Positions 37,728 to 45,860 of a DNA stretch of 64,000 bases are shown piece by piece. The translations under genes and the position numbers were made by a program. Source of the stretch: Streptomyces galbus (GTDB lineage: Bacteria > Actinomycetota > Actinomycetes > Streptomycetales > Streptomycetaceae); the NCBI RefSeq assembly GCF_005280195.1, contig NZ_SZPR01000018.1, positions 341,524-405,523 of the forward strand, written 5' to 3'. The notes under the pieces were generated by a model. It saw only the letters and a list, made by a program, of their open reading frames with translations, did no database searches and had not been told where the DNA came from. Position 1 is the first letter of the stretch, and every line of letters begins with the position of its first letter.

Positions 37728-38213
37728 GTGAGCGGCAAGGGCGCACCGGAGCTGTCCGTACGCAATGTGGGCGACCTGCGGGTCGCCGTCATCGCGGCCC
37801 AGTGGCACGAGAAGGTGATGGACGGCCTGGTGGACGGCGCCCTGCGCGCCCTGCACGACCTGGGGATCGACGAGCCGACCCTGCTGCGCGTGCCCGGGAG
37901 CTGGGAACTGCCGGTGGTGGCGAAGGTGCTGGCCGGCCGGGGCTACGACGCGATCGTCGCCCTCGGTGTCGTCATCCGCGGCGGCACCCCGCACTTCGAG
38001 TACGTGTGCCAGGGCGTCACCCAGGGCCTGACCCAGGTCTCCGTGGACACCGGCGTCCCCGTCGGCTTCGGCCTGCTCACCTGCGACACCGAGGAGCAGG
38101 CCCTGGACCGCGCGGGCCTGCCGGGCTCGAACGAGGACAAGGGGCACGAGGCGGTGACGGCCGCCGTGGCCACGGCGGCCACGCTCCGCTCAGTATCCGA
38201 ACCGTGGCACTAG
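37728..38213 (+). CDS. ribH: 6,7-dimethyl-8-ribityllumazine synthase
   Basis: RibH (161 aa) condenses 5-amino-6-ribitylaminouracil with DHBP. Motifs are RVPGSWELPVVAK, ALGVVIRGGTPHFEYV (with the catalytic histidine nearby) and PVGFGLLTCDTEEQALDRAG. GTG 37728 follows GGAGAGAC; 59 bases separate it from ribBA. It is the last gene of the riboflavin set; the deaminase/reductase RibD/RibG is not in this window. Confidence 0.97.
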   Translation: MSGKGAPELSVRNVGDLRVAVIAAQWHEKVMDGLVDGALRALHDLGIDEPTLLRVPGSWELPVVAKVLAGRGYDAIVALGVVIRGGTPHFEYVCQGVTQGLTQVSVDTGVPVGFGLLTCDTEEQALDRAGLPGSNEDKGHEAVTAAVATAATLRSVSEPWH

Positions 38214-38247
38214 GTCCCGCGGCACAGCGCGTAAAGTGGGCGCCACC

Positions 38248-38520
38248 ATGTCCAAGAAGACGTTCGAGGAGCTCTTCACCGAGCTCCAGCACAAGGCCGC
38301 CCAGGGCGACCCCGCCACCTCCCGCACCGCCGAGCTGGTCGGCAAGGGGGTCCATGCCATCGGCAAGAAGGTCGTCGAAGAGGCCGCCGAGGTCTGGATG
38401 GCCGCCGAGTACGAGGGCAAGGAGGCGGCCGCCGAGGAGATCTCGCAGCTGCTGTACCACGTCCAGGTGATGATGGTCGCCCGCGGCATCTCCCTGGACG
38501 ACGTCTACGCCCACCTCTGA
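38248..38520 (+). CDS. hisE: Phosphoribosyl-ATP pyrophosphatase
   Basis: HisE (90 aa) hydrolyses PR-ATP to PR-AMP in histidine synthesis. It is an all-alpha MazG-like protein: KTFEELFTELQHK and the EEAAEVWMAAEYEG metal-binding helix. ATG 38248 gives the family length. TAAAGT at 38232-38237 stands 10 bases before the ATG and no ribosome binding site is seen, so the message may be leaderless or nearly so. It precedes hisG by 60 bases; this hisE-hisG pair apart from the main his operon is the usual actinobacterial arrangement. Confidence 0.95.
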   Translation: MSKKTFEELFTELQHKAAQGDPATSRTAELVGKGVHAIGKKVVEEAAEVWMAAEYEGKEAAAEEISQLLYHVQVMMVARGISLDDVYAHL

Positions 38521-38580
38521 GCCGCACCGCCAACCCCACTCCAGCGCACCCCCAGCGAACGAACGAAGGAAGCCGACCTC

Positions 38581-39429
38581 ATGCTGCGCATCGCCGTCCC
38601 CAACAAGGGTTCCCTCTCCGGCCCTGCGGCGGACATGCTGCATGAGGCCGGCTACCAGCAGCGCCGGGAGTCCAAGGAACTGCGCATCGTCGACCCGGAG
38701 AACGAGGTCGAGTTCTTCTACCTCCGCCCCCGCGACATCGCGATCTACGTCTCCTCCGGCCGCCTCGACATCGGCATCACCGGCCGCGACCTGCTGATCG
38801 ACTCCGGCGCCAACGCCGAGGAGATCCTCCCGCTCGGCTTCGCCCGCTCCACCTTCCGCTTCGCCGCCAAGCCGGGCACGGCCGAGGGCATCGACGACCT
38901 GGCGGGCAAGACGGTCGCCACCTCCTACGAGGGCATCGTCGCCAAGCACCTCGCCGACAGCGGGGTCGACGCCTCCGTCGTCCACCTCGACGGCGCCGTG
39001 GAGACGGCGATCGAGCTGGGCGTGGCCGAGGTCATCGCGGACGTCGTCGAGACCGGCACCAGCCTGCGCAACGCCGGCCTCGAGGTCTTCGGTGAGCCGA
39101 TCATGAAGTCCGAGGCCATCGTCGTCCGCCGCACCGGCGCCGACGCCGAGGAGCCCAAGGTGCAGCAGTTCCTGCGCCGCCTGCAGGGCGTCCTGGTCGC
39201 CCGGACCTACGTGATGATGGACTACGACTGCCGCGTCGAGCAGCTCGAGAAGGCCGTCGCGCTCACCCCGGGCCTGGAGTCGCCGACCGTCTCCCCGCTG
39301 CACAACGAAGGCTGGGTCGCCGTGCGCGCCATGGTGCCCGCCAAGGAGGCCCAGCGGATCATGGACGACCTGTACGCCATCGGCGCCCGGGCCATCCTGA
39401 CCACGGCCATCCACGCCTGCCGCCTCTGA
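38581..39429 (+). CDS. hisG: ATP phosphoribosyltransferase (long form)
   Basis: HisG (282 aa) carries out the first step of histidine synthesis. It is the long, self-sufficient form with a C-terminal regulatory domain (from about residue 210) that senses histidine. Motifs are MLRIAVPNKGSLSGPA, DIGITGRDLLIDSGA and the PRPP loop EVIADVVETGTSLRNAGLEVF. ATG 38581 is preceded by GAAGGAAG. It is paired with hisE. Confidence 0.97.
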   Translation: MLRIAVPNKGSLSGPAADMLHEAGYQQRRESKELRIVDPENEVEFFYLRPRDIAIYVSSGRLDIGITGRDLLIDSGANAEEILPLGFARSTFRFAAKPGTAEGIDDLAGKTVATSYEGIVAKHLADSGVDASVVHLDGAVETAIELGVAEVIADVVETGTSLRNAGLEVFGEPIMKSEAIVVRRTGADAEEPKVQQFLRRLQGVLVARTYVMMDYDCRVEQLEKAVALTPGLESPTVSPLHNEGWVAVRAMVPAKEAQRIMDDLYAIGARAILTTAIHACRL

Positions 39430-39436
39430 CCCCGGC

Positions 39437-39455
39437 CGGCCGGCCGCGCCGGCCG
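39437..39455 (+). terminator. Short GC hairpin after hisG
   Basis: CGGCCGG (39437-39443) and CCGGCCG (39449-39455) form a 7-bp stem with a 5-base loop, 8 bases after the hisG stop. The surrounding GGCC repeats allow other pairings. Confidence 0.4.
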
Positions 39456-39505
39456 TCCTCGACCGAGGCCGTCACCACCCGTCGCCTGTGAGGGACCACC
39501 CCACG

Positions 39506-39970
39506 ATGTCCGACCCGACCCCGCTGCCCGACCTGCCGGTCACCTTCCGGCCGGGCCGCACCCGCGTGATCCTGCTCACCGCCGGCCTCGCGATCTTCGT
39601 GGTGATCACGGCGATCGCGCTGCTCCTGGAGCAGCTCGGCCCGGGGGAGCGGCTCAGCTTCATCGTCACCGGCGCGCTGCTCTTCGGCGTGCTCGCGCTG
39701 CTGGCCCGGGTACGGGTCGTCGCCGAGGACGCCGGGGTGACCGTGGTGAACATCGCGAGCCGGCGGCGCCTGGAGTGGGCGCAGATCCTCCGGGTGAACC
39801 TGCGTCCGGGTGATCCCTGGGTGTTCCTCGACCTGAGCGACGGCACCAGCCTGCCCGCGCTCGGCATCCAGCCCGGCGTCGACAAGCAGCAGGCCATCGC
39901 CCACGCCCGCACCCTGCGGGCGCTGGCCGAGGTCCGCTCGGCCCACCACCCGGAGCGGCCCCAGGGCTGA
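39506..39970 (+). CDS. PH-domain membrane protein
   Basis: A 154-residue protein with two membrane helices (about residues 19-62, VILLTAGLAIFVVITAIALLL and SFIVTGALLFGVLALLARV) followed by a bacterial PH-like domain (VVNIASRRRLEWAQILRVNLRPGDPWVFLDLSDG). ATG 39506 has AGGGA 10 bases upstream; GTG 39488 is the alternative. The architecture matches a conserved streptomycete protein next to hisG whose role is unknown. Confidence 0.8.
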   Translation: MSDPTPLPDLPVTFRPGRTRVILLTAGLAIFVVITAIALLLEQLGPGERLSFIVTGALLFGVLALLARVRVVAEDAGVTVVNIASRRRLEWAQILRVNLRPGDPWVFLDLSDGTSLPALGIQPGVDKQQAIAHARTLRALAEVRSAHHPERPQG

Positions 39971-40033
39971 TCACGCCCAGGATGCGGGACGGCTCCGGAT
40001 GGTTCACCCTGCCCGAAGCGGCCCCGTCCCGAT

Positions 40034-40190
40034 TAACCTGGTGACGGAGGCGTCGTCATGCCTCTGCCACTGAGGTGCCGACCGGACCCAGAGGTTCCCG
40101 ACTACCCGAGGAGTGACTCCCTCCAGCGATGGACGGATCGTCCTGTAGTACCTGCGCCGCCCCCGTGCGACCTCACGAGGCGGCGGCCCC
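40034..40190 (+). promoter_or_regulatory. Possible promoter and structured leader of the CNNM genes
   Basis: TAACCT (40034-40039) is a -10-like box, giving a leader of about 145 bases. Two helices compete in it: GAGGC/GCCTC around 40048-40065, and CCTCTG (near 40061) with CAGAGG (near 40089). It does not match the Mg2+ M-box or the Mn2+ yybP-ykoY consensus as I remember them. A regulatory leader is possible because the downstream genes are thought to handle divalent cations. Confidence 0.35.
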
Positions 40191-41516
40191 ATGACCATCC
40201 CCCTGCTCCTGCTCGCGGCGGCCTTCCTGCTCATCCTGGCCAACGGCTTCTTCGTCGCCGCCGAGTTCGGTCTCGTCACGGTCGAGCGCCCGGAGGCCGA
40301 GAAGGCCGCCGCCGAGGGCGACCCGCGTGCCCGCACGGTCGTCGAGTCGCTGCGGCAGCTGTCCTTCCAGCTCTCCGGCACCCAGCTCGGCATCACCATC
40401 ACCTCCCTCGTCGTCGGCATGCTCGCCGAGCCCGCGCTCGCGGAGCTGCTGCGCGGCCCGTTCACCGCGCTCGGCATCCCGGCCGGCGCCGTCCCCGGCG
40501 TCTCCGTGGTCGTCGGCATGCTGCTGGCCTCCGCCGTGCAGATGGTGATCGGCGAGCTGGTGCCCAAGAACTGGGCCGTCTCCCGGCCGCTGCAGGTGGC
40601 CCGCTTCGTCGCGGGCCCCCAGCACGCCTTCGCGCGGCTGTTCCGGCCGGTCATCGCCGCCCTGAACACCGTCGCCAACCGTCTGGTGCGCGCCCTCGGC
40701 GTGGAACCCGCCGACGAGCTGGCGTCCGCCCGCACCCCCGGCGAACTGGTGTCGCTGGCCCGGCACTCCGCCCAGGCGGGTGCCCTCGAACAGGACACGG
40801 CCGACCTGTTCGTGCGCACGCTGTCCCTGGGCGAGCTGACCGCGCAGCACGTGATGACGCCGCGCGTGAAGGTCAGCGCCCTGCAGTCGACGGCCACCGC
40901 CGAGGACGTGGTCAACCTGACCCGCGCCACCGGCCTGTCCCGTTTCCCCGTCTACCGAGAGAAGATCGACGAGGTCGTCGGCATGGTCCACCTCAAGGAC
41001 GCCCTGGCCGTCCCGGTCCACGACCGGCTGCGCACCCCCGTGGGCCGCATCGCCCGCCCTGCCCTGCTGGTCCCCGAGACCCTCCCGGTCCAGCCGCTGC
41101 TGGCCCGGCTGCGCAGCGAGCAGCCCATCGCCGTCGTCGTCGACGAGTACGGCGGCACGGCGGGCGTGGTCACCCTGGAGGACATCGTCGAGGAGATCGT
41201 CGGCGAGGTCCGCGACGAGCACGACGGCCAGGACACGCCCGAGCTGGCCCCCGCCCCGCCGGAGGACGGCCGGCCCGCCTGGGACGTCGACGGCAGTTGC
41301 CGCGTCGACGCCCTGCTGCGCATCGGCCTGGCGGTGCCGGAGGGTCCGTACGAGACGGTCGCCGGTCTCGTCGCCGACCTGCTCGGGCGCATCCCGGCCG
41401 TCGGCGACCGGACCGAGCTGCCCGGCTGGCGGCTGTCCGTGCGCCGGGTCGGGCACTACCGCGCCGAGCGGATCCGCCTCGTGCGCACCGGGACCGTCGT
41501 GGAGGCGGCCCGATGA
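40191..41516 (+). CDS. CNNM/CorC-family membrane protein with CBS pair (first copy)
   Basis: A 441-residue protein of the hemolysin C/CNNM family. It has an N-terminal DUF21 transmembrane domain (FLLILANGFFVAAEFGLVTVERPE and GTQLGITITSLVVG), a CBS pair (VMTPRVKVSALQ to VVTLEDIVEEIVGEVRDE) and a C-terminal CorC/HlyC domain (AWDVDGSCRVDALLRIGL). Relatives mediate Mg2+ efflux or membrane homeostasis. ATG 40191. The stop overlaps the next gene (ATGA at 41513), so the two are co-translated and may form a heterodimer. Confidence 0.9.
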   Translation: MTIPLLLLAAAFLLILANGFFVAAEFGLVTVERPEAEKAAAEGDPRARTVVESLRQLSFQLSGTQLGITITSLVVGMLAEPALAELLRGPFTALGIPAGAVPGVSVVVGMLLASAVQMVIGELVPKNWAVSRPLQVARFVAGPQHAFARLFRPVIAALNTVANRLVRALGVEPADELASARTPGELVSLARHSAQAGALEQDTADLFVRTLSLGELTAQHVMTPRVKVSALQSTATAEDVVNLTRATGLSRFPVYREKIDEVVGMVHLKDALAVPVHDRLRTPVGRIARPALLVPETLPVQPLLARLRSEQPIAVVVDEYGGTAGVVTLEDIVEEIVGEVRDEHDGQDTPELAPAPPEDGRPAWDVDGSCRVDALLRIGLAVPEGPYETVAGLVADLLGRIPAVGDRTELPGWRLSVRRVGHYRAERIRLVRTGTVVEAAR

Positions 41517-42604
41517 CGCTGCTGCAACTGCTGTTCGCCGGGCTGCTCGTCCTCGCCAACGGCTTCTTCGTCGGCGCCGAGTTCGCGCTGGTCTCCGTGC
41601 GGCGCAGCCAGATCGAACCGCTCGGCACCGCCCGCGCCCGCCAGGTCCTGTACGGCCTGGAGCACCTGCCGCAGATGATGGCCGCGGCCCAGTTCGGCAT
41701 CACGGTCTGCTCGCTGACCCTGGGCGCGGTCGCCGAGCCGACCGTGGCCCGGCTGCTGGAGCCGCTGTTCGAGGCGGTCCACCTGCCGCACGGCGTGATC
41801 CACCCGCTGGGCTACGTCATCGCCCTGGCCGCGGTGGTCTTCTTCCACCTCGTCATCGGCGAGATGGTCCCGAAGAACCTCGCCATGGCCGCGCCCGAGA
41901 AGGCCGCGCTGTGGCTCAGCCCCGGCCTGGTCTGGTTCGCCCGCCTGTGCCGGCCGATCACGGTCGCCCTCGGTGCCTGCGCCCAGGGCATCCTGCGGCT
42001 CTTCCGCGTCGAGCCCAAGGACGAGGTGGAGGCCGTCGTCACCAGCGAGCAGCTCAACCGGCTCCTGGAGGACTCCGGCCAGGCCGGCCTCCTCGACCCC
42101 GAGGAGCAGGAGCGGCTGGAGGACGCCCTGGAGCTGGGCTCCCGCCCGGTGACGGACGTGCTCCTGAAGCGGGAGTCGCTGATCACGGTGCCGCCGTCGG
42201 TCACCCCCGGGCAGATCGTCGAGCTCACCGCCCGCACCGGCTACTCGCGCTTCCCGATCGCCGCGGAGAAGAGCGCCAAGGGCACCTTCATGGGCTACCT
42301 GCACGTCAAGGACGTCCTCGACCTGGAGGAGTCCGACCGCGCGGTGCCGCAGCAGGTGTGGCGCCCCATGACGACGCTCCGCCCCGAACTCCCGCTGGAC
42401 GACGCCCTGACCGTGATGCGGCGGGCGGCGACCCACCTGGCGCAGGTCGCCGACGCCGGCGGACGGGTGCTGGGGCTCGTCGCCCTGGAGGACGTCCTGG
42501 AACTGCTGGTCGGCGAGGTGCGCGACCCGGCGCACCGCGAGACGCGCAACGTCCGGCTGACGTCGCCCCGCGTCAGCGGGGAGCCGGAGGAGGCGCTCGC
42601 CTAG
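41513..42604 (+). CDS. CNNM/CorC-family membrane protein with CBS pair (second copy)
   Basis: A 363-residue paralogue of the preceding gene: DUF21 domain (LLVLANGFFVGAEFALVSVRRSQ, AQFGITVCSLTLGAVAEP, GEMVPKNLAMAAPEKAA) and a CBS pair (VTDVLLKRESLITVP to LVALEDVLELLVGEVRDP). It lacks the C-terminal CorC/HlyC domain that the first copy has, ending about 22 residues after the CBS pair. ATGA overlap with the first copy. The tandem arrangement is common in actinobacteria. Confidence 0.88.
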   Translation: MTLLQLLFAGLLVLANGFFVGAEFALVSVRRSQIEPLGTARARQVLYGLEHLPQMMAAAQFGITVCSLTLGAVAEPTVARLLEPLFEAVHLPHGVIHPLGYVIALAAVVFFHLVIGEMVPKNLAMAAPEKAALWLSPGLVWFARLCRPITVALGACAQGILRLFRVEPKDEVEAVVTSEQLNRLLEDSGQAGLLDPEEQERLEDALELGSRPVTDVLLKRESLITVPPSVTPGQIVELTARTGYSRFPIAAEKSAKGTFMGYLHVKDVLDLEESDRAVPQQVWRPMTTLRPELPLDDALTVMRRAATHLAQVADAGGRVLGLVALEDVLELLVGEVRDPAHRETRNVRLTSPRVSGEPEEALA

Positions 42605-42613
42605 CGGCGCCCA

Positions 42614-42665
42614 CCGGGACGTACCCAGCAGGGACGTGCCGACCCGCCGGGACGTACCCAGCAGG
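42614..42665 (+). repeat. Direct repeat of 19 bp between convergent genes
   Basis: CCGGGACGTACCCAGCAGG occurs at 42614-42632 and 42647-42665, 33 bp apart start to start; similarity continues as GGACGTGC after each copy. It lies between the convergent CNNM and EccA-like genes and leaves no room for a classical terminator. Confidence 0.7.
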
Positions 42666-42698
42666 ACGTGCGGGGGAGACCGCTGACGGATCGGGGGG

Positions 42699-44570
42699 CT
42701 ACAGGGCCGAGGGGTCCTGTGGTCCCCGCCCCGACAGCACCTCGCCGTACGCCTGCATCAGGTCCGGCAGCCGCAGGGTGGCCAGGTCCGCGCGGGTCAG
42801 CGCCCCGGGGTACGTCGACAGCCTGAGGTCCCGGTAGGCGCAGCTCTTCTCGTACAGCGTCCGCAGGAACCGCCCGTTGCCCAGCTCGTCGATCCACCCC
42901 TGGTCGACCACGTGCCCGGCGATCGAGCGCAGCTCGTCCAGGGCCTCCTCGTCCCAGAGGTCGCCGTTCTCCGCGGCGAGGACCTTGCCGATCTCGGTGA
43001 GTTCGAGCGGCCGGTAGGAGGGGAAGTCCACCCGGGTCGTGAACCGCGAGGACAGACCCGGGTTGGCGGCGAGCAGCCGGTCCATCCCCTCGGGATAGCC
43101 GGCCAGGATGACCACGAGGTGGTCCCGGTTGTCCTCGGCGCGCTTGAGCAGCACCTGCAGGGCCTCGTCGCCGTAGGCGTCGCCCTTGCCGTACCCGGAG
43201 TTGGACAGGGAGTACGCCTCGTCCACGAACAGGACACCGCCGAGCGCGGAGTCGATCAGCTCGTTGGCCTTCACTGCGGTCTGGCCCAGGTACTCGCCCA
43301 CCAGGTCGGCCCGCTGCGCCTCCACGAGGTGGTCGCCGCCGAGCAGTCCGAGGGCGTAGAAGACCCGGCCGAGGATGCGGGCCACGGTGGTCTTGCCGGT
43401 GCCGGACGGCCCGGAGAAGACGAAGTGCCGTTTGGGCGGCTGGACCGGCAGGCCCTGCCCGGCGCGCAGCCGCGCCATGTTGAGCTGCGCGGACAACGCC
43501 TTGACCTGCCGCTTCACGGGCTCCAGGCCCACCATGCGCTCGAGCTCGGCCAGGGCCTCCTCGAGCAGGGCGGGGTCGGTGGGGCCGGCCGGCAGCGACG
43601 GCGTCGGGACGGCGGTCTTGTGCCGCGCGGCCGTGCCGGGCGCCACCGGCGGAACGCCCGCCGGGGGCAGGTCGGCGGGCTCGCCCAGCCTGAGGTCCCG
43701 GCCCTCCGTGCCGAACAGCGGGTCCAGCACGTCCGGCCCGTCCACGCTGTCCTGGCCGAAGCCGCTCAGCGTGATCGCGGCGAGGTCGGCCGGATCGTCG
43801 TCGAACCCGTCGCCCTCGGCGATCGCCGCGAGCCGCGCGGAGGTGTCCATGAACGCGGGGTCGACCCGGTGCACGGCCCGGTACAGGGGGAGCGCGGCGG
43901 CCGACCGTCCCGTCCCCTCGTGGGCCCGCGCCAGCCAGTACCGCAGCTCCTTGCGCTGCGGCTGCTCGCTGCGGCAGCGCATCAGCGCCGTCGACAGCAG
44001 CGGCTCGGCCTGGCCGTACATCTCCAGCCGCACCCGGGCCATGCCGCCGAACAGCCCGGCCTCGATGCCGAGCAGGGGGTCGTCGAGCAGCGGGTCGGTG
44101 TGCCGGACGAGCTGCTCCCAGTCCTTGACCAGGTAGGCGCGGCAGGCGTGCAGGAAGCGCACCTGGTGGTCGGTGTCGACCGGGGGCAGTCCGGCGAGTG
44201 CCCGGTCCAGCTCCGGCACGTGGCGGCCGTCGAGCCAGTGGGAGGCGTGCGCGAGGAGCAGGTCGCGCGGGCTCTCCAGCACGGGCTGCACCCACCAGCC
44301 GAGCCAGTACCAGGAGTTGAGCGTGCGGCGGTGCCGGGCGCGCTGTTCGCCGAAGCGTTCGCGGTGCCGGAACATCCGCAGCAGCGCGGTCGTGGTGTCC
44401 ACCCGCAGCGCGTGCAGCCCGAGCCAGCCGTCCGCCATCCCGGGATCGATCCGCACCGCGGCGCGGAACTCCTCCTCCGCCTGCGGATAGGCGCCCATGG
44501 TGTAGGCGTCCACGCCTCGCAGCCAGGCGAGGTCGGCCGGGGCCTGCGGGCCCTGGGTGCCGAAGTCCAT
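42699..44570 (-). CDS. TPR-AAA ATPase, EccA/CbxX-like
   Basis: A 623-residue protein. Residues 1 to about 270 are TPR-like helices (DAYTMGAYPQAEEEFRAAVRIDPGMADGWLGLHAL). After a Pro-rich linker comes a CbxX/CfqX-type AAA domain, with Walker A GPSGTGKTT (Lys393), Walker B GGVLFVDEAYSL and arginine finger region NPGLSSRFTTRVDFPSY. This is the EccA architecture of ESX type VII secretion, but no ecc or WXG100 gene is nearby. ATG 44570 has GGGGGA 5 bases upstream. It is an orphan with probable chaperone-like ATPase activity. Confidence 0.85.
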   Translation of the reverse strand: MDFGTQGPQAPADLAWLRGVDAYTMGAYPQAEEEFRAAVRIDPGMADGWLGLHALRVDTTTALLRMFRHRERFGEQRARHRRTLNSWYWLGWWVQPVLESPRDLLLAHASHWLDGRHVPELDRALAGLPPVDTDHQVRFLHACRAYLVKDWEQLVRHTDPLLDDPLLGIEAGLFGGMARVRLEMYGQAEPLLSTALMRCRSEQPQRKELRYWLARAHEGTGRSAAALPLYRAVHRVDPAFMDTSARLAAIAEGDGFDDDPADLAAITLSGFGQDSVDGPDVLDPLFGTEGRDLRLGEPADLPPAGVPPVAPGTAARHKTAVPTPSLPAGPTDPALLEEALAELERMVGLEPVKRQVKALSAQLNMARLRAGQGLPVQPPKRHFVFSGPSGTGKTTVARILGRVFYALGLLGGDHLVEAQRADLVGEYLGQTAVKANELIDSALGGVLFVDEAYSLSNSGYGKGDAYGDEALQVLLKRAEDNRDHLVVILAGYPEGMDRLLAANPGLSSRFTTRVDFPSYRPLELTEIGKVLAAENGDLWDEEALDELRSIAGHVVDQGWIDELGNGRFLRTLYEKSCAYRDLRLSTYPGALTRADLATLRLPDLMQAYGEVLSGRGPQDPSAL

Positions 44571-44837
44571 CACGTCCCCCACAAACCGTGCCCCCGTCGC
44601 CCGTCGGCTGCCGTGGTCGAACCGCTGTGCCGCGGAACGGAGTTGAGTGCGCGGAGCAGCCGTCCGCAGGTCGCACCCAGGGCATCGTACCCGCGGGGGA
44701 GGGGCCCGCCGTAGGGTGCCGCACGAGGCGTTCGGCGAGGTGGGAGCACGGGGGGCGCGTCGGGCGCGGTGACCGAGGGTGAGCGTCCGGCGCCGTCACG
44801 CGCCCGGAACGGGGGCCGCGGGGGCCGTTCGCGGGCA

Positions 44838-44907
44838 GAACGAAGCCCCCGATCACGGGGGAACAACCGGGGGCTTCGCGTCTTCGGGCGGCTTCCCTGC
44901 CGCACAT
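44838..44907 (-). ncRNA. Candidate small RNA from a promoter-terminator pair
   Basis: On the minus strand TTGACC (44941-44936), a 17-bp spacer and TTACGT (44918-44913) predict a start near 44906. The transcript would fold GCGGC/GCCGC and end in the strong hairpin at 44878-44841, giving about 70 nt. An ATG lies at the predicted start (44907) but its frame runs through the terminator without a sensible product. A loop carries UUCCCCCGU. It may alternatively be a short attenuated leader of the EccA-like gene. Confidence 0.4.
44841..44878 (-). terminator. Strong hairpin in the EccA-like/kinase gap
   Basis: 11-bp perfect stem (CGAAGCCCCCG at 44841-44851 with complement 44868-44878), 16-base loop. 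It lies 138 bases past the stop of the minus-strand kinase gene. The rest of the 446-base gap (44571-45016) holds the candidate small RNA and a further stem CCCTTC/GAAGGG overlapping the kinase stop, and no credible gene. Confidence 0.65.
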
Positions 44908-45016
44908 TGAGAACGTAAGTCCTGTACGGGCCGCCGGTCAAGCGCAGTTGAGGCACTCGGAGAAGTTCCCCCGCACGGATCTTCACAGGTTCACCACATC
45001 GCGTGCGACCCTTCAC

Positions 45017-45559
45017 TCAGCGTGACGAAGGGCCCGTACCAGGGGGCGCGGACGGCCCCGGCAGCACCTCGTACCCCCGCTCCAACTGCCGTACCAGCGC
45101 GTGCGCGTGGGGTCGCGAGGGGTCCGCCGCGAAGTGCGCCCGCTCCGCCTCGACCCAGCCGTCCCAGAACTCCCGCTGCTCCGCCCCGTCCCGTGCGCGG
45201 CCCCGCGCCCACGACTCCTCCGGTGGCAGGTCCATCCACAGCAGGCACGCCAGGCTCGGCCGCACCGCACGGCGCCCGACCCCCACGCCCTCCACCAGCA
45301 CCACGGGTGCCGCGGGCAGCGGCCGGGGCGGGCCGTAGCGGCGGGCCCGCCAGTCGTACGGCGCGTAGTGCGCGCTCTCGCCCCGGCCGAGCGGCTCGAT
45401 CACCTGGGCCCGAAGGCGGCCGGTCCACCCGAAGGGGTCGCGGTGGGAGGCCAGGTCGTCGAGGTGGAGCACCGGCGCCCCGCCCAGCGCGGCGGCCACC
45501 CGCCCGGCGAACGTCGACTTCCCCGAGCCCGCGTGTCCGTCCACGCCGACCAGGCGCAC
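45017..45559 (-). CDS. P-loop kinase of the uridine kinase-like family
   Basis: A 180-residue cytoplasmic protein. Walker A GHAGSGKSTFA (residues 8-18), then LHLDDLASHRDPFGW and YDWRARRYG as in uridine/panthothenate-type kinases, and a C-terminal ARGRARDGAEQREFWDGW lid. No usual start exists upstream although in-frame sequence continues (VIHELAARLRRLPPSCGP), resembling the N-terminus I would expect of relatives, so a non-standard start is possible. GTG 45559 is used. The natural substrate is unknown. Confidence 0.75.
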   Translation of the reverse strand: MRLVGVDGHAGSGKSTFAGRVAAALGGAPVLHLDDLASHRDPFGWTGRLRAQVIEPLGRGESAHYAPYDWRARRYGPPRPLPAAPVVLVEGVGVGRRAVRPSLACLLWMDLPPEESWARGRARDGAEQREFWDGWVEAERAHFAADPSRPHAHALVRQLERGYEVLPGPSAPPGTGPSSR

Positions 45560-45660
45560 CGGCCCGCAGGACGGGGGGAGCCGGCGGAGCCGGGCGGCGA
45601 GCTCGTGGATGACGGGGTCCTCGGGCGTGCGGGGGGAGGGGGCGTGCTGCCCGCAGTCTA

Positions 45661-45702
45661 GGGGGTGTCTCGTCGGTCAGGCCGGGCTCGCGAGACACCC
45701 CC
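45661..45702. repeat. Long perfect inverted repeat in a divergent promoter region
   Basis: GGGGGTGTCTCG (45661-45672) and CGAGACACCCCC (45691-45702) are perfect 12-bp arms around an 18-base loop. It lies 101 bases before the kinase start and 158 before the C39-like gene. The rest of the 301-base gap shows no gene; CATAGT near 45796 may be a -10 box for the + strand. Confidence 0.65.
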
Positions 45703-45860
45703 TGGTGCCGGGCGCCGCAGGTCATGCCAGTGGACTCGACCAATGATTCGTGACGCGCGTGGGTCGAAGTGCTGGCAGGAGCGGGCGTGGACGGCCATAG
45801 TTGGCGCACAACCGTGCACCCGGACCCGCCCCGACTCCGACACCTGGGGGTCTCCCGCCC

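Noticed and set aside
40034..40190. Magnesium M-box before the CNNM genes
   Set aside because: The GGTGAGGCTCC and CGCCAATGGGT segments of the M-box are absent.
44881..45003. tRNA-like GGTTCACC segment
   Set aside because: No cloverleaf can be drawn; D and anticodon arms are absent.
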